Under the pieces are notes generated by a model. It saw only the letters and a list, made by a program, of their open reading frames with translations. It did not search any database and was not told the DNA's origin. The translations under genes and the position numbers were made by a program. A stretch of DNA of 37,181 bases from Nitrospirota bacterium (GTDB taxonomy: Bacteria > Nitrospirota > Thermodesulfovibrionia > UBA6902): the NCBI GenBank assembly GCA_016217725.1, contig JACRHB010000179.1:1-37181 (forward strand). Direction: 5' to 3'. This document shows, piece after piece, positions 8,393 through 17,859 of the stretch. Within the stretch, counting starts at the first letter, position 1. The number at the start of each line of letters is the position of its first letter.

Positions 8393-10471
8393 TTGTCGGA
8401 CGTTTCATTACAAAGAACAAGGAATATAGGCATCATGGCACACATCGATGCCGGCAAGACCACGGCTACGGAGCGCATCCTTTATTACACGGGAGTTACG
8501 TATAAAATAGGAGAGGTCCATGAGGGCACCGCCGTCATGGACTGGATGCCCCAGGAGCAGGAAAGGGGCATTACCATCACATCAGCCGCAACCACATGCT
8601 TCTGGAAAGAGCACAGAATAAATATAATCGATACGCCCGGGCACGTTGATTTCACGATAGAGGTCGAGCGCTCATTAAGGGTGCTTGACGGAGCGGTTGC
8701 GCTTTTTGACGCCGTTGCCGGCGTGGAGCCCCAGTCGGAAACGGTCTGGAGGCAGGCTGAAAAATACAAGGTGCCGAGGATGGCCTTCATAAATAAAATG
8801 GACCGTATGGGCGCGGATTTCTTTATGAGCGTAACGTCCATGATCGAAAGACTTGGAGCAACGCCCGTTCCCGTGCAGATACCTTACGGCAAAGAAGACG
8901 CCTTCAGGGGCGTAATCGACCTTGTCGGCATGAAGGCTTACCTGTTTGACGATGAGACCCTCGGCGCAAAGTTCGTTGAGGCGGACATACCGCAGGAGCT
9001 TCTTCCAACCGCCCTTGAATACAGGGAGAAGATGATCGAAATATTGTCTGATTTCGACGACCATATAATGGAAAAATACCTTGCCGGAGAAGAGATAAGC
9101 TCCGAGCTCATAAAGGCCGCATTAAGGAAAGGCACCGTTGAATTAAGGATCACCCCGGTTCTCTGCGGCTCCGCCTTTAAAAATAAAGGCGTGCAGCAGC
9201 TGCTTGACGCAATTGTCGATTATCTCCCGTGTCCGCTTGACGTGCCTCCCGTAAGCGGCATCGAGCCGAACTCAGGCAAGGAAGTAGTAAGAAAAGTTTC
9301 GGACAGCGAGCCTTTTTCAGCGCTTGCATTTAAAATAATGACCGACCCCTTTGTCGGGCAGCTCACATTTTTGCGCGTGTATTCAGGCATGCTGCCTTCG
9401 GGTTCATACATTTACAATTCAACGAAGGACGTCAAGGAGCGCATAGGAAGACTCCTTAAAATGCATGCGAACAAAAGGGAAGATATAAAGGAAGTAAGGG
9501 CGGGGGATATTGTTGCGGCAGTGGGACTGAAAAGCACCCTCACCGGCGATACCCTTTGCGATGAAGAGTATCCGGTAATACTTGAGTCGATGGAATTCCC
9601 TGAGCCGGTCATCTCCGTTGCCATCGAGCCGAAGACAAAGGCCGATCAGGAAAAGCTCTCCATCGCAATGGGCAAACTTGCTCAGGAGGACCCGTCATTC
9701 AAGGTTTCTTATAATGAAGAGACGGGACAGACGATCATCTCCGGTATGGGAGAGCTCCATCTGGAGATAATTGTGGACAGGCTGTTAAGGGAGTTTAAGG
9801 TGGGAGCCAATGTAGGCAAACCGCAGGTCGCTTACAGAGAGACGTTAAGGAACAAGGCGTCTGCCGAAGGTAAATATGTAAGGCAGTCGGGAGGACGTGG
9901 ACAGTACGGTCACGTATATATTGAGCTCGAGCCGTTGGAGCCCGGAAGCAATTTTGAATTTGTAAATAAGATTGTCGGCGGTGCGATCCCGCGAGAATAT
10001 ATCCCTGCAGTGGAAAAAGGCATAAAAGAGGCCCTTGAAAACGGCGTGCTTGCCGGCTATCCCGTTGTCGACGTAAAGGTTACTTTATATGACGGTTCAT
10101 ATCATGAGGTGGATTCATCCGAGATGGCATTTAAGATTGCCGGCTCTATGGCGTTTAAGAACGCCGCAAGCAAGGCAAAACCCGTGCTGCTTGAACCGAT
10201 CATGATTATAGAAGTCGTCACGCCTGATGAATACATGGGAGACGTTATCGGTGATCTGAATTCAAGGAGAGGCAAGATACAGACGATGACCCAGAGGACC
10301 AACGTCAGGGTCATTTCAGCCATGGTCCCCCTTTCTTCCATGTTCGGTTATGCGACGGACATGAGGTCGAGGACGCAGGGTCGCGCAACTTACACAATGC
10401 AGTTTTCTCACTATGATGAGGTTCCCAAAAACATCTCTGAAGATATCATATTGAAGGTAAGGGGAGGGTAA
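8393..10471 (+). CDS. fusA: Elongation factor G
   Basis: This is full-length EF-G, 692 residues from the TTG at 8393, with the G1 motif AHIDAGKTT, switch [10 protein letters not shown] and the NKMD specificity motif, followed by the domain II-V sequence. It drives GTP-dependent translocation on the ribosome. I prefer the TTG start ([13 protein letters not shown]) because AGAGG lies eight bases upstream and the N-terminus then has the family length. The in-frame ATG at 8369 would add eight residues and overlap rpsG by seven bases. The gene is in the usual str position between rpsG and tuf. Confidence 0.97.
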   Translation: MSDVSLQRTRNIGIMAHIDAGKTTATERILYYTGVTYKIGEVHEGTAVMDWMPQEQERGITITSAATTCFWKEHRINIIDTPGHVDFTIEVERSLRVLDGAVALFDAVAGVEPQSETVWRQAEKYKVPRMAFINKMDRMGADFFMSVTSMIERLGATPVPVQIPYGKEDAFRGVIDLVGMKAYLFDDETLGAKFVEADIPQELLPTALEYREKMIEILSDFDDHIMEKYLAGEEISSELIKAALRKGTVELRITPVLCGSAFKNKGVQQLLDAIVDYLPCPLDVPPVSGIEPNSGKEVVRKVSDSEPFSALAFKIMTDPFVGQLTFLRVYSGMLPSGSYIYNSTKDVKERIGRLLKMHANKREDIKEVRAGDIVAAVGLKSTLTGDTLCDEEYPVILESMEFPEPVISVAIEPKTKADQEKLSIAMGKLAQEDPSFKVSYNEETGQTIISGMGELHLEIIVDRLLREFKVGANVGKPQVAYRETLRNKASAEGKYVRQSGGRGQYGHVYIELEPLEPGSNFEFVNKIVGGAIPREYIPAVEKGIKEALENGVLAGYPVVDVKVTLYDGSYHEVDSSEMAFKIAGSMAFKNAASKAKPVLLEPIMIIEVVTPDEYMGDVIGDLNSRRGKIQTMTQRTNVRVISAMVPLSSMFGYATDMRSRTQGRATYTMQFSHYDEVPKNISEDIILKVRGG

Positions 10472-10474
10472 AAC

Positions 10475-10568
10475 AGTTAAAAGTTGAAAGCGTAGCGTTG
10501 GGGTTTATCCCCAACGAAAAAGACGTCCCCAATAAATAGGGACGCTACTTAACTCTTAACTCCTAACT
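10475..10568 (+). repeat. Heptad palindromic array with a nested dispersed repeat (fusA-tuf)
   Basis: The left arm 10475-10490 is built from AGTTAAA/AGTTGAA units, and the right arm 10548-10568 from TTAACTC units. Between them (10491-10548) is a 58-bp element with its own hairpin (TTGGGG...CCCCAA), also present in inverted orientation at 27252-27307. So one repeat type sits inside another. The right arm ends close to the GGAGG of tuf. Confidence 0.8.
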
Positions 10569-10584
10569 CGCAACAGGAGGACTT

Positions 10585-11781
10585 ATGGCAAAGGCAAAAT
10601 TTGAGAGAACGAAGCCGCATGTAAACGTAGGGACGATCGGGCACGTAGACCACGGGAAGACGACCTTAACGGCAGCGATAACGAAATATTTGTCGATGAA
10701 AGGGAAGGCGACCTTCAGGGCCTTTGATTCGATAGACAACGCGCCTGAGGAAAAGGCGAGAGGTATAACGATAGCTACTGCGCACGTAGAATATGAGACG
10801 GACAACAGGCACTATGCGCACGTGGACTGTCCGGGTCATGCGGACTACGTAAAGAACATGATAACTGGAGCGGCGCAGATGGACGGGGCGATACTGGTAG
10901 TGTCGGCGGCGGACGGGCCGATGCCGCAGACGAGAGAGCACATACTGCTTGCGAGGCAGGTAGGGGTGCCGTACATAGTGGTGTACATGAACAAAGTAGA
11001 CATGGTGGACGACCCGGAGCTGTTGGACTTAGTAGAGATGGAAGTAAGAGAGCTGTTGTCCAAGTATCAATTTCCCGGAGACGACATACCGATAATAAAA
11101 GGCTCGGCATTAAAGGCGCTTGAAGGCGGCAATGACATGAATGGGGAGGAATACAAGAGCCTTCAGGAATTATTAAATGCGGTAGACAGCTACGTGCCGA
11201 CGCCCGAGAGGGACATAGACAAGCCGTTTCTGATGCCGGTGGAAGACGTATTCAGCATATCCGGAAGGGGTACGGTAGTAACGGGGAGAGTAGAGAGAGG
11301 GATAGTAAAAGTAGGAGAAGAAGTAGAGATAGTGGGATTGGGAGAGACGAAGAAGACGGTGGCGACGGGAGTGGAGATGTTCCGGAAGCTGTTGGACGAA
11401 GGAAGGGCGGGAGACAACATCGGAGTATTGCTGAGGGGTACGGCTAAAGAAGAAGTGGAGAGGGGGATGGTGCTGGCGAAGCCCGGCAGCATAACGCCTC
11501 ACAAGAAGTTCAAGGGAGAGGTATACATACTTACGAAAGAAGAAGGCGGAAGGCACACGCCGTTTTTCAACGGGTACAGGCCGCAGTTTTATTTCAGGAC
11601 GACGGACGTAACGGGGGTGGCGAAGCTGCCTGAGGGAGTGGAGATGGTGATGCCCGGGGACAACGTGACGATGGAAGTGGAGCTGATAACGCCGATAGCG
11701 ATGGAGAAGGAGCTGAGGTTTGCAGTGAGAGAGGGAGGCCGGACGGTAGGGGCCGGGGTGGTGACGCAGGTAGTTGAATAA
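10585..11781 (+). CDS. tuf: Elongation factor Tu
   Basis: The 398-residue EF-Tu has GHVDHGKTT (G1), DCPGHADYV (switch II) and NKVDM (guanine specificity), then two beta-barrel domains. It carries aminoacyl-tRNA to the ribosome. A GGAGG ribosome site precedes the ATG. Codon use is very unlike its neighbours. Val is almost only GTA/GTG (one GTT, no GTC in the gene), Ile is 19 ATA to 2 ATC with no ATT, and Thr is mostly ACG. fusA and the ribosomal genes use mixed third bases. This bias also produces long false ORFs on the opposite strand. The protein itself looks fully functional. Confidence 0.98.
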   Translation: MAKAKFERTKPHVNVGTIGHVDHGKTTLTAAITKYLSMKGKATFRAFDSIDNAPEEKARGITIATAHVEYETDNRHYAHVDCPGHADYVKNMITGAAQMDGAILVVSAADGPMPQTREHILLARQVGVPYIVVYMNKVDMVDDPELLDLVEMEVRELLSKYQFPGDDIPIIKGSALKALEGGNDMNGEEYKSLQELLNAVDSYVPTPERDIDKPFLMPVEDVFSISGRGTVVTGRVERGIVKVGEEVEIVGLGETKKTVATGVEMFRKLLDEGRAGDNIGVLLRGTAKEEVERGMVLAKPGSITPHKKFKGEVYILTKEEGGRHTPFFNGYRPQFYFRTTDVTGVAKLPEGVEMVMPGDNVTMEVELITPIAMEKELRFAVREGGRTVGAGVVTQVVE

Positions 11782-11807
11782 AAAGGACGTGAAGCGTGTC
11801 CGGTTAA

Positions 11808-11835
11808 CGTGTCCGTGAAAGACAAACGGACACGG
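11808..11835 (+). repeat. Hairpin in the tuf-rpsJ spacer
   Basis: GTGTCCGT and ACGGACAC form an 8-bp stem with a nine-base loop in the 85-base spacer after tuf. Further partial copies of GTGTCCG/CGGACAC lie on each side, so it is a degenerate array like the heptad elements but with another unit. Its function is unknown. Confidence 0.5.
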
Positions 11836-11866
11836 ACAACGGTCACGGAGGACGAAACAAAAGACT

Positions 11867-12172
11867 ATGAACGAAAAGATACGGATAAATTTAAGGGCGT
11901 ACGATCACAGGCTGCTGGACCAGTCGGTAAAGGAGATTGTGGAGACGGCGAAAAGGACCGGCGCAAGGATTGCAGGTCCCGTGCCGCTTCCGACCAGAAT
12001 CCACAAAATCACCGTTCTCAGGTCGACACATGTAGACAAAAAATCACGGGAGCAGTTCGAGATCAGGACGCATAAGAGGCTGGTCGATATACTCGATCCG
12101 ACTCCTCAAACAGTTGACGCCCTTATGAAACTGGATCTTGCCGCAGGGGTGGATGTAGAGATAAAGCTATGA
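11867..12172 (+). CDS. rpsJ: 30S ribosomal protein S10
   Basis: The 101-residue protein carries the S10 signature ([16 protein letters not shown], then [24 protein letters not shown] in two conserved blocks). It binds the 30S head and, as NusE, takes part in antitermination with NusB. It opens the S10 section of the superoperon. A GGAGG lies about 17 bases before the ATG, further than usual. Its stop overlaps the rplC start by four bases (ATGA), which implies coupling. Confidence 0.98.
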   Translation: MNEKIRINLRAYDHRLLDQSVKEIVETAKRTGARIAGPVPLPTRIHKITVLRSTHVDKKSREQFEIRTHKRLVDILDPTPQTVDALMKLDLAAGVDVEIKL

Positions 12173-12804
12173 AAGGTATACTTGGTAAAAAACTCGGCAT
12201 GACGCAGGTCTTTACGGAAGATGGACGTATGTTCTCCGTTACGGTTATAGAGGCCGGACCGGCAAAGGTCGTTCAGAAAAAGGAAAAAGACAAAGACGGC
12301 TATGAAGCCCTGCAATTAGGATACGACGAAACAAGAAAAGAGAAGAACGTCACCAAGCCCATGCAAGGACATTTTAAGAAAGCCTCTTCTCCTTCTTACC
12401 GGTTTTTGAGAGAGATAAGAATGGAAGGTTTTAATGCCGGAGACAACGTTACCGTTGATATTTTTTCCAAAGGTGAACAGGTTTCCGTTACAGGCATATC
12501 AAAGGGAAAAGGCTTTCAGGGCGTCATGAAAAGACATCATTACAGCGGAGGTCCGGGTTCACACGGCTCCATGTTCAACAGGGCGCCGGGATCAATCGGC
12601 TCAAGCGCTTACCCTTCGCGCGTTTGGAAGAACAAGGGACTGCCGGGGCATATGGGAGATGAAAGGGTAACGACAAAGAATATCGAAATATTCGACATAA
12701 AAAAGGATCAGAACCTCATGCTTATCAAGGGGGCCGTCCCCGGCTCCAATGGAAGCTATGTAATTATAAAATCGGAAGCGGCCCTTGCCGTTAAGGAAAG
12801 CTGA
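12169..12804 (+). CDS. rplC: 50S ribosomal protein L3
   Basis: The 211-residue protein begins [13 protein letters not shown] and has the central [18 protein letters not shown] loop that reaches toward the peptidyl transferase centre. It is one of two proteins that start 50S assembly. It overlaps rpsJ by four bases and shares one base with the rplD start (TGATG), so these genes are translated in series. Confidence 0.98.
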   Translation: MKGILGKKLGMTQVFTEDGRMFSVTVIEAGPAKVVQKKEKDKDGYEALQLGYDETRKEKNVTKPMQGHFKKASSPSYRFLREIRMEGFNAGDNVTVDIFSKGEQVSVTGISKGKGFQGVMKRHHYSGGPGSHGSMFNRAPGSIGSSAYPSRVWKNKGLPGHMGDERVTTKNIEIFDIKKDQNLMLIKGAVPGSNGSYVIIKSEAALAVKES

Positions 12805-13427
12805 TGCCACAAACGGAGCTTATAAATAAGGAAAACAAACCGGTAGGGACGACGGAGCTGCCCGAAGATATATTCGGCGCAGAAGTCAATAAGGCCCTGC
12901 TCTTTGAAGTCGTACACAACCACCTTGCCAACAAAAGGCAGGGGACTGCCGCTACAAAGACAAAAGGCCTTGTGAGCGGAGGCGGCAAAAAACCATACAA
13001 GCAGAAAGGCACAGGAAGGGCGAGGGCGGGAAGCAACAGGTCGCCGATATGGAGAGGCGGAGGAACGATTTTCGGCCCGCTGCCCAGGGATTACTCCTAT
13101 AACCTGCCCAAAAAAGCCAAATGGCAGGCGCTAAACTCTGCATTAACAGCAAAGTTTGCTGATAAAGAGGTTGTTGTTATAGACGATTTATCCATTGCAG
13201 AGCCCAAGACAAAGCTTTTAAAAACGCTGCTTCAAAAGCTCGGGCTTGACAATGTTCTGATAGTGGTTCCCGAAAGGAACGAGACGCTCGAATTAGCGGC
13301 CCGGAATTTACCGGGAGTCCACGTTTTAAAGGTAAGCGAGCTCAATGTTTATTCCGTGCTTAAGCATAACAAGCTTCTTATATCCAAAGAATCTATTGAA
13401 CGTATGAAAGAGGCGTACTTAGGATGA
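12804..13427 (+). CDS. rplD: 50S ribosomal protein L4
   Basis: The 207-residue protein has the long L4 loop with KPYKQKGTGRARAGSNRSP that lines the exit tunnel, followed by WRGGGTIFGP. In E. coli L4 also represses its own S10 operon by acting on the leader. No such leader can be recognised here, since rpsJ follows tuf directly. The rplW start overlaps its stop by four bases. Confidence 0.98.
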   Translation: MPQTELINKENKPVGTTELPEDIFGAEVNKALLFEVVHNHLANKRQGTAATKTKGLVSGGGKKPYKQKGTGRARAGSNRSPIWRGGGTIFGPLPRDYSYNLPKKAKWQALNSALTAKFADKEVVVIDDLSIAEPKTKLLKTLLQKLGLDNVLIVVPERNETLELAARNLPGVHVLKVSELNVYSVLKHNKLLISKESIERMKEAYLG

Positions 13428-13714
13428 AAAACGTATATGATGTCCTTGTAGGACCTCTTTTAACGGAAAAGGGAACGATACTGAAGGAAAAGGAAAATAA
13501 AGTGTTGTTCAGAGTTGCAAGGAGCGCCAATAAGATTGAGATAAAAAAGGCTGTTGAAGAGATATTCAAGGTCAAAGTCGCCAACGTCGCAACGATGAAC
13601 TGTCTCGGCAAGAACAAACGTATGGGAAAGTATGAAGGCAAAAGGCCCGACTGGAAGAAGGCGATAGTGACTCTGAAACAAGGAGAGAAATTAGACTTTA
13701 TAGAAGGAGTGTAA
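13424..13714 (+). CDS. rplW: 50S ribosomal protein L23
   Basis: The 96-residue protein has the L23 features LVGPLLTEKGT, the basic KNKRMGKYEGKRPDWKKA loop and a C-terminal strand. L23 sits at the exit tunnel and docks trigger factor and SRP. Its stop codon is followed after two bases by the first heptad array of the S10 region. Confidence 0.97.
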   Translation: MKNVYDVLVGPLLTEKGTILKEKENKVLFRVARSANKIEIKKAVEEIFKVKVANVATMNCLGKNKRMGKYEGKRPDWKKAIVTLKQGEKLDFIEGV

Positions 13715-13716
13715 AG

Positions 13717-13765
13717 AAGTTGTTAGTTGTTAGACTAAAAACTAACAACTAACAACTAACAACTT
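13717..13765 (+). repeat. Heptad palindromic array, AGTTGTT type (rplW-rplB)
   Basis: The left arm has two AGTTGTT units, and the right arm three AACAACT units. The 17 bases at 13717-13733 are the exact reverse complement of 13749-13765. The array takes up nearly the whole spacer and leaves rplB without a visible Shine-Dalgarno sequence. Confidence 0.88.
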
Positions 13766-13774
13766 TTTGGTACC

Positions 13775-14593
13775 ATGGGATTAAAAACGTATAAACCGAC
13801 ATCAGCAGGCACACGGTTCAGGAGCGGATTCGATTTTTCCGAGATAACCGAGACAAAGCCGTACAAGCCTCTTTTATTGCCGATAAAAAAGACCGGCGGA
13901 AGGAATAACTCAGGCCGGGTCACGGCATGGCAAAAAGGGGGAGGCCATAAACGGGCCTACAGGATCATTGATTTCAGGCGCGATAAATTAAATATTCCCT
14001 GCACCGTTGAAACAATAGAATACGATCCCAACAGGACTTCACGGATTGCACTGTTGAAATACGTCGACGGCGAGAGAAGGTATATAATTGCGCCGGGGGG
14101 ACTGAAGGTGGGCGACTCGCTCGTTGCGGGGCCGAATGCGGAAATAAAAAACGGCAATGCCCTGCCTTTGAGAAACATACCCCTCGGTACGGTAATTCAC
14201 AACATCGAGCTTTATCCGGGACAGGGAGGGAAGATCGCGAGAAGCGCAGGCTCCTTTGCGCAATTGGTTGCCAAGGATGAGAAGATGTGTCACGTAAAGA
14301 TGGCGTCTTCCGAGCTGAGGCTCGTTCCGTCCGATTGCATAGCCACAATAGGACAGGTGGGAAATGCCGAAAGAGAGAATATATCCGTAGGCAAGGCCGG
14401 CAGGACCAGATGGCTCGGCAAGAGACCTCACGTAAGAGGCGTTGCAATGAATCCTATCGACCATCCTCTCGGCGGGGGCGAGGGAAAGAGCTCAGGCGGC
14501 AGACCGCCCGTATCTCCGTGGGGCCGTCCGGAAGGCAAAAAGACAAGGAAGAACAAGAGGACCGACAAATACATCGTTAAACGTAGAAAGTAA
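13775..14593 (+). CDS. rplB: 50S ribosomal protein L2
   Basis: The 272-residue protein has the L2 signatures ([20 protein letters not shown], then [20 protein letters not shown]). The His in NPIDHP is the conserved residue near the peptidyl transferase centre. It begins [15 protein letters not shown]. The bases before the ATG (CTTTTTGGTACC) contain no Shine-Dalgarno sequence, because the heptad array fills the spacer. Translation may depend on coupling or an unstructured start. Confidence 0.98.
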   Translation: MGLKTYKPTSAGTRFRSGFDFSEITETKPYKPLLLPIKKTGGRNNSGRVTAWQKGGGHKRAYRIIDFRRDKLNIPCTVETIEYDPNRTSRIALLKYVDGERRYIIAPGGLKVGDSLVAGPNAEIKNGNALPLRNIPLGTVIHNIELYPGQGGKIARSAGSFAQLVAKDEKMCHVKMASSELRLVPSDCIATIGQVGNAERENISVGKAGRTRWLGKRPHVRGVAMNPIDHPLGGGEGKSSGGRPPVSPWGRPEGKKTRKNKRTDKYIVKRRK

Positions 14594-14597
14594 TTTA

Positions 14598-14653
14598 AAG
14601 TTGTTAGTTGTTGGTTTTCAGTTGTCAGTCTAACAACTGACAACTAACAACTT
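14598..14653 (+). repeat. Heptad palindromic array, AGTTGTT type (rplB-rpsS)
   Basis: The left arm AGTTGTTAGTTGTTGG continues into CAGTTGTCAG, and the right arm is CTAACAACTGACAACTAAC. The outer 15 bases pair perfectly. The rpsS ribosome site AGGAGG follows four bases after the right arm. Confidence 0.86.
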
Positions 14654-14667
14654 CTTAGGAGGAAGCG

Positions 14668-14976
14668 TTGCCGAGATCATTAAAAAAAGGCCCGTATATA
14701 GATTCGAAGCTGATGAAAAGGATTCTCTCCATGAATGAGAAGAACGAGAGAAAAGTGCTCAAGACGTGGTCCAGGAGATCCACGATAGCTCCGGAATTTA
14801 TAGGGCATACTCTGGCAGTGCACAACGGTATGAAATTTATCCCCGTATACGTAACGGAGAACATGGTAGGGCACAAACTCGGGGAGTTTTCACCGACAAG
14901 GACTTTCAGGGCGCATTCAGGAGAAAAGAAAGAAGCTGTAAAGCCCGGCGGTAGGCCCGGCGGTAAGAGAGAGTAA
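14668..14976 (+). CDS. rpsS: 30S ribosomal protein S19
   Basis: The 102-residue protein begins [11 protein letters not shown] and holds [13 protein letters not shown] and [20 protein letters not shown]. It binds the 30S head near the A site. The start is TTG at 14668, set by the AGGAGG five bases upstream and by family alignment. The C-terminal tail is rich in Gly, Pro and Arg and is slightly longer than in E. coli. Confidence 0.98.
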   Translation: MPRSLKKGPYIDSKLMKRILSMNEKNERKVLKTWSRRSTIAPEFIGHTLAVHNGMKFIPVYVTENMVGHKLGEFSPTRTFRAHSGEKKEAVKPGGRPGGKRE

Positions 14977-14982
14977 TTAACT

Positions 14983-15321
14983 ATGGAATCGAAGGCTATA
15001 TTAAGATATGCGAAGGTAACCCCGAGGAAGGTTAAAAGGGTTGCCGACCTGATCAAAGGGAAAAAGGCCGGCGACGCCCTTGTCAGCCTCAAGCTCCTCC
15101 CTCATGCGGGAGCCAAGATTGTTGCAAAGGTCTTGAGGTCTGCAATGGCAAATGCCGAGCAGAAAAAGGTCGCAGACCCGGATTCCATGAAGATAAAGAA
15201 CGCTCTTGTAGATCACGGACCCAGCATGAAGCGGATGAAAACCCGCGCAATGGGTCGTGCGGACATCATCAGAAAGAGAACAAGCCATATAACGTTGTTA
15301 TTAGAGGAAGAAAAAAGTTGA
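14983..15321 (+). CDS. rplV: 50S ribosomal protein L22
   Basis: The 112-residue protein has the L22 core RYAKVTPRKVKRVADLIKG and the beta-hairpin that lines the exit tunnel (GPSMKRMKTRAMGRADII, then RTSHITLLL). The final residues EEEKS and the TGA stop are read in the first unit of the following heptad array, so the array supplies the end of this gene. Confidence 0.97.
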   Translation: MESKAILRYAKVTPRKVKRVADLIKGKKAGDALVSLKLLPHAGAKIVAKVLRSAMANAEQKKVADPDSMKIKNALVDHGPSMKRMKTRAMGRADIIRKRTSHITLLLEEEKS

Positions 15322-15388
15322 AAGTTAAAAGTGAAAAGTTAAGGAAAGCTGCTTTGTAACTTTTAACTCTTAACTTATAACTTTTAAC
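15314..15388 (+). repeat. Heptad palindromic array, AAGTTAA type (rplV-rpsC)
   Basis: Four 7-base units in a row (AAGTTGA, AAGTTAA, AAGTGAA, AAGTTAA) are followed by a short spacer and an inverted series of TTAACTT-like units. The rplV stop lies in the first unit. GGAGG for rpsC follows about ten bases after the array. Confidence 0.88.
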
Positions 15389-15408
15389 TGAATTTACGGA
15401 GGTAGATT

Positions 15409-16089
15409 TTGGGGCAGAAGACGAACCCGATAGGTCAGAGGCTAGGGATAATAAAGACGTGGGATTCAAAGTGGTTTGCAAAAAGGGATTATAAGGAGCT
15501 TCTTCATGAGGACCTTAATATCCAGAAGTTCATAAAGGCAAATCTTTTCCACGCAGGAGTTCCGAAGGTGGAGATTGAAAGGACCGGCCAGAAAGTAAAG
15601 GCAACGATCCACACTGCAAGACCCGGCATAATTATCGGCAAAAAAGGCTCCGAAGTCGAAAAGTTAAAAAAAGAGCTTGAGAAAATGACCGGCAGAGAGT
15701 TAAGCATAGATATTAAAGAAATAAGAAAGCCGGAGCTGGACGCTCAGCTTGTTGCCGAGAACATCGCGCTGCAGCTCGAAAAAAGGGTGGCCTTCAGGAG
15801 GGCGATGAAGAAAGCGGTTGCATCGGCGTTGCGTTTTGGGGCGTTGGGCATCAAGGTTGCCTGTTCCGGGCGGCTTGCAGGCGCGGAGATAGCGAGGGCC
15901 GAGTGGTACAGGGAGGGAAGGGTGCCTCTGCATACCTTCAGATCCGACATAGATTACGGATTGGCGGAATCAAGGACCACTTATGGACGCATCGGGATCA
16001 AGGTCTGGATTTATAAAGGCGATATATTGCAGGAGGCCGTGATACCCCCGTCCCCCGGCTCGGAAGCCGCGGGTAAAGGGGAAAAATAA
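15409..16089 (+). CDS. rpsC: 30S ribosomal protein S3
   Basis: The 226-residue protein begins [13 protein letters not shown], has the KH-type RNA-binding motif [14 protein letters not shown] and ends its core with [11 protein letters not shown]-like sequence (here [11 protein letters not shown]). It lies at the mRNA entry channel. The start is TTG at 15409 with GGAGG seven bases before it. rplP starts two bases after its stop. Confidence 0.98.
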   Translation: MGQKTNPIGQRLGIIKTWDSKWFAKRDYKELLHEDLNIQKFIKANLFHAGVPKVEIERTGQKVKATIHTARPGIIIGKKGSEVEKLKKELEKMTGRELSIDIKEIRKPELDAQLVAENIALQLEKRVAFRRAMKKAVASALRFGALGIKVACSGRLAGAEIARAEWYREGRVPLHTFRSDIDYGLAESRTTYGRIGIKVWIYKGDILQEAVIPPSPGSEAAGKGEK

Positions 16090-16091
16090 TC

Positions 16092-16502
16092 ATGCTGATG
16101 CCCAAGAAAGTAAAATACCGTAAGATGATGAAGGGCCGCATGACCGGGAAGGCATACCGGGGGGCGGACGTGGCTTTTGGAGAATACGGATTGAAAGCCC
16201 TGGAGCCGGGATGGATATCAAACCGCCAGATAGAAGCGGCAAGGGTTGCAATAACAAGGCACGCTAAAAGGGGATGCAAGGTATGGATAAGGATCTTCCC
16301 TGATAAGCCATTGACCAAGAAACCCGCTGAAACAAGAATGGGAAAAGGCAAAGGCGCGCCGGAATCCTGGGTTGCCGTCGTCAAGCCGGGGAAAATACTT
16401 TATGAAATGGCGGGCGTTACCGAAGACATTGCAAAGGAAGCCCTTAGACTGGCTGCTTACAAACTTACCGTTGCAACAAAATTTGTAAAGAGGATGGGTT
16501 GA
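16092..16502 (+). CDS. rplP: 50S ribosomal protein L16
   Basis: The 136-residue protein begins [19 protein letters not shown] and carries [15 protein letters not shown] and the Arg-rich [20 protein letters not shown] loop that contacts A- and P-site tRNA. It follows rpsC by two bases, and rpmC starts one base after its stop, so it is surely in the same transcript. Confidence 0.98.
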   Translation: MLMPKKVKYRKMMKGRMTGKAYRGADVAFGEYGLKALEPGWISNRQIEAARVAITRHAKRGCKVWIRIFPDKPLTKKPAETRMGKGKGAPESWVAVVKPGKILYEMAGVTEDIAKEALRLAAYKLTVATKFVKRMG

Positions 16503-16503
16503 A

Positions 16504-16704
16504 ATGAGAAAGCCGGGTGAGTTAAGAGCATTGACAGTTGACGAGTTAAGACAGGAAGAAAAGAGTCTGAGGAAAGAGCTTTTTAATCTGGGCTTCCAAA
16601 AAGTGACCGGTGAGATCCAAAACCCCATGCGGATAAGGCAAGTGAGGAAGGAAATAGCGAGGATATTGACGATAATAAACGAAAAGTTAAGAGTTAAGAG
16701 TTAA
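16504..16704 (+). CDS. rpmC: 50S ribosomal protein L29
   Basis: The 66-residue helical hairpin protein has ELRALTVDELRQEEKSLRKE and the conserved LFNLGFQKVTGEIQNPMRIR region. L29 lies next to L23 at the tunnel exit. The last seven residues (KLRVKS plus the preceding Glu) and the TAA stop are encoded in the heptad units that follow, so the C-terminal tail derives from the repeat. Confidence 0.97.
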   Translation: MRKPGELRALTVDELRQEEKSLRKELFNLGFQKVTGEIQNPMRIRQVRKEIARILTIINEKLRVKS

Positions 16705-16771
16705 GATAGCATGATAATAATAAAAATATTATTTTTACACTTTTAACTTTCAACTTTTAACTTTTTAACTG
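16682..16771 (+). repeat. Heptad palindromic array, AGAGTTA type (rpmC-rpsQ)
   Basis: Three AAGAGTTA-like units overlap the end of rpmC. An AT-rich middle (ATAATAATAAAAATATTAT) is followed by an inverted series of TTTTAACTTTC-like units at 16741-16770. The GGAAGG ribosome site of rpsQ follows at once. Confidence 0.85.
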
Positions 16772-16781
16772 GAAGGTATAT

Positions 16782-17063
16782 ATGCCCAAGAAGATTTATA
16801 CAGGTGAAGTCGTAAGCAATAAGATGCAAAAGACGGTCGTGGTGTCCGTAACCAGGCTGGCGCAGCATCCGCTTTATAAAAAGACCATTAAAAAAGTAGT
16901 AAAGTTCAAGGCGCATGATGAAGAAGATAAATGCAAGATCGGCGATCTAGTTAAGATAATTGAGTCAAGGCCTTTAAGTAAAGATAAAAGATGGAAGGTC
17001 GTTGAAGTGGTCGGCAGGCATGAGGCGGAGAAACCGGATATCGTAGAAGAAATCAGCAATTGA
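16782..17063 (+). CDS. rpsQ: 30S ribosomal protein S17
   Basis: The 93-residue OB-fold protein has [27 protein letters not shown] and [18 protein letters not shown], all typical of S17. It binds helix 11 of 16S rRNA and helps early 30S assembly. GGAAGG lies five bases before the ATG. It has a slightly extended acidic C-terminus. Confidence 0.97.
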   Translation: MPKKIYTGEVVSNKMQKTVVVSVTRLAQHPLYKKTIKKVVKFKAHDEEDKCKIGDLVKIIESRPLSKDKRWKVVEVVGRHEAEKPDIVEEISN

Positions 17064-17083
17064 TCTTATAGAAGAGGATAAGG

Positions 17084-17452
17084 ATGATTCAACAGGAAAG
17101 CGTTTTGGAGGTTGCCGATAATTCCGGGGCCAAAAAGGTTAAGTGCATAAGGGTCCTGGGCGGTTTCCACAGGAAGTATGCAAGAATAGGCGACAGGATA
17201 GTCGTGAGCGTAAAGGAAGCGGACCCTAACGGCACGGTAAAAAAGGGCGCTGTTGCAAAGGCCGTGGTTGTAAGGACTAAGAAGGCGTTGAGGAGACCGG
17301 ACGGCTCATATATCAGGTTCGACCAGAACGCGGCCGTGCTGATAAACGCCGAAGGCGACCCCGTCGGCACGAGGATATTCGGTCCCGTTGCAAGAGAGTT
17401 GAGATGGAAGGAATTCATGAAGATCATCTCGCTTGCGCCGGAGGTAATATGA
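17084..17452 (+). CDS. rplN: 50S ribosomal protein L14
   Basis: The 122-residue protein begins [18 protein letters not shown] and ends with the [18 protein letters not shown] region, matching L14 in full length. It lies at the subunit interface and contacts 16S rRNA helix 14. The TGA stop provides the first A of the next heptad array. Conventionally this gene opens the spc section. Confidence 0.98.
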   Translation: MIQQESVLEVADNSGAKKVKCIRVLGGFHRKYARIGDRIVVSVKEADPNGTVKKGAVAKAVVVRTKKALRRPDGSYIRFDQNAAVLINAEGDPVGTRIFGPVARELRWKEFMKIISLAPEVI

Positions 17453-17520
17453 GTTGTTAGCTATCAGTTGTTAGTTGTTAGATAAAAAAACTAACAACTA
17501 AAAACTAACAACTAAAAACT
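17452..17520 (+). repeat. Heptad palindromic array, AGTTGTT type (rplN-rplX)
   Basis: The left arm 17452-17481 has AGTTGTTAG units that start in the rplN stop codon. The right arm 17491-17520 is CTAACAACTAAAAACT-like. The arms can pair around a seven-A loop. GGTGGA for rplX follows. Confidence 0.88.
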
Positions 17521-17538
17521 AAAAAAGATTGGTGGAAT

Positions 17539-17856
17539 ATGAGCTTGGGAATTAAGAGAAATGATACGGTGCTGGTAAAAACCGGCGATGAGAAAGGCAA
17601 GAAGGGACGGGTGATCGCCGTTCAGACGGCAAAGAACAAACTTCTGGTCGAAAGCATCAATATCATAAAAAAGCACATGAAGCCTAACAAAAGATATACT
17701 CAGGGCGGGATTATAGAGAAAGAAGCGGCCATTCACAGATCGAACGTTATGCTGGTCTGCCCTAAATGCGACAAACCTACAAGGGTAGGGCAAAACATTC
17801 TCGAGAACGGCAAAAAGATAAGAGTTTGCAAAAAGTGCGGGGAGGTTATCGAATAA
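17539..17856 (+). CDS. rplX: 50S ribosomal protein L24, with Zn-ribbon-like C-terminus
   Basis: The 105-residue protein has an N-terminal KOW motif ([14 protein letters not shown]) and the conserved [18 protein letters not shown] segment. The C-terminus has two CxxC pairs ([12 protein letters not shown] and [10 protein letters not shown]), so it probably binds Zn. L24 is an early 50S assembly protein near the tunnel exit. rplE starts three bases after its stop. Confidence 0.98.
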   Translation: MSLGIKRNDTVLVKTGDEKGKKGRVIAVQTAKNKLLVESINIIKKHMKPNKRYTQGGIIEKEAAIHRSNVMLVCPKCDKPTRVGQNILENGKKIRVCKKCGEVIE

Positions 17857-17859
17857 CAA

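Noticed and set aside
10666-11846. Several long minus-strand open frames opposite tuf
   Set aside because: They arise from the purine-ending codon use of tuf, which removes antisense stop codons. Their Arg/Tyr/Ser-rich peptides match no domain I know.
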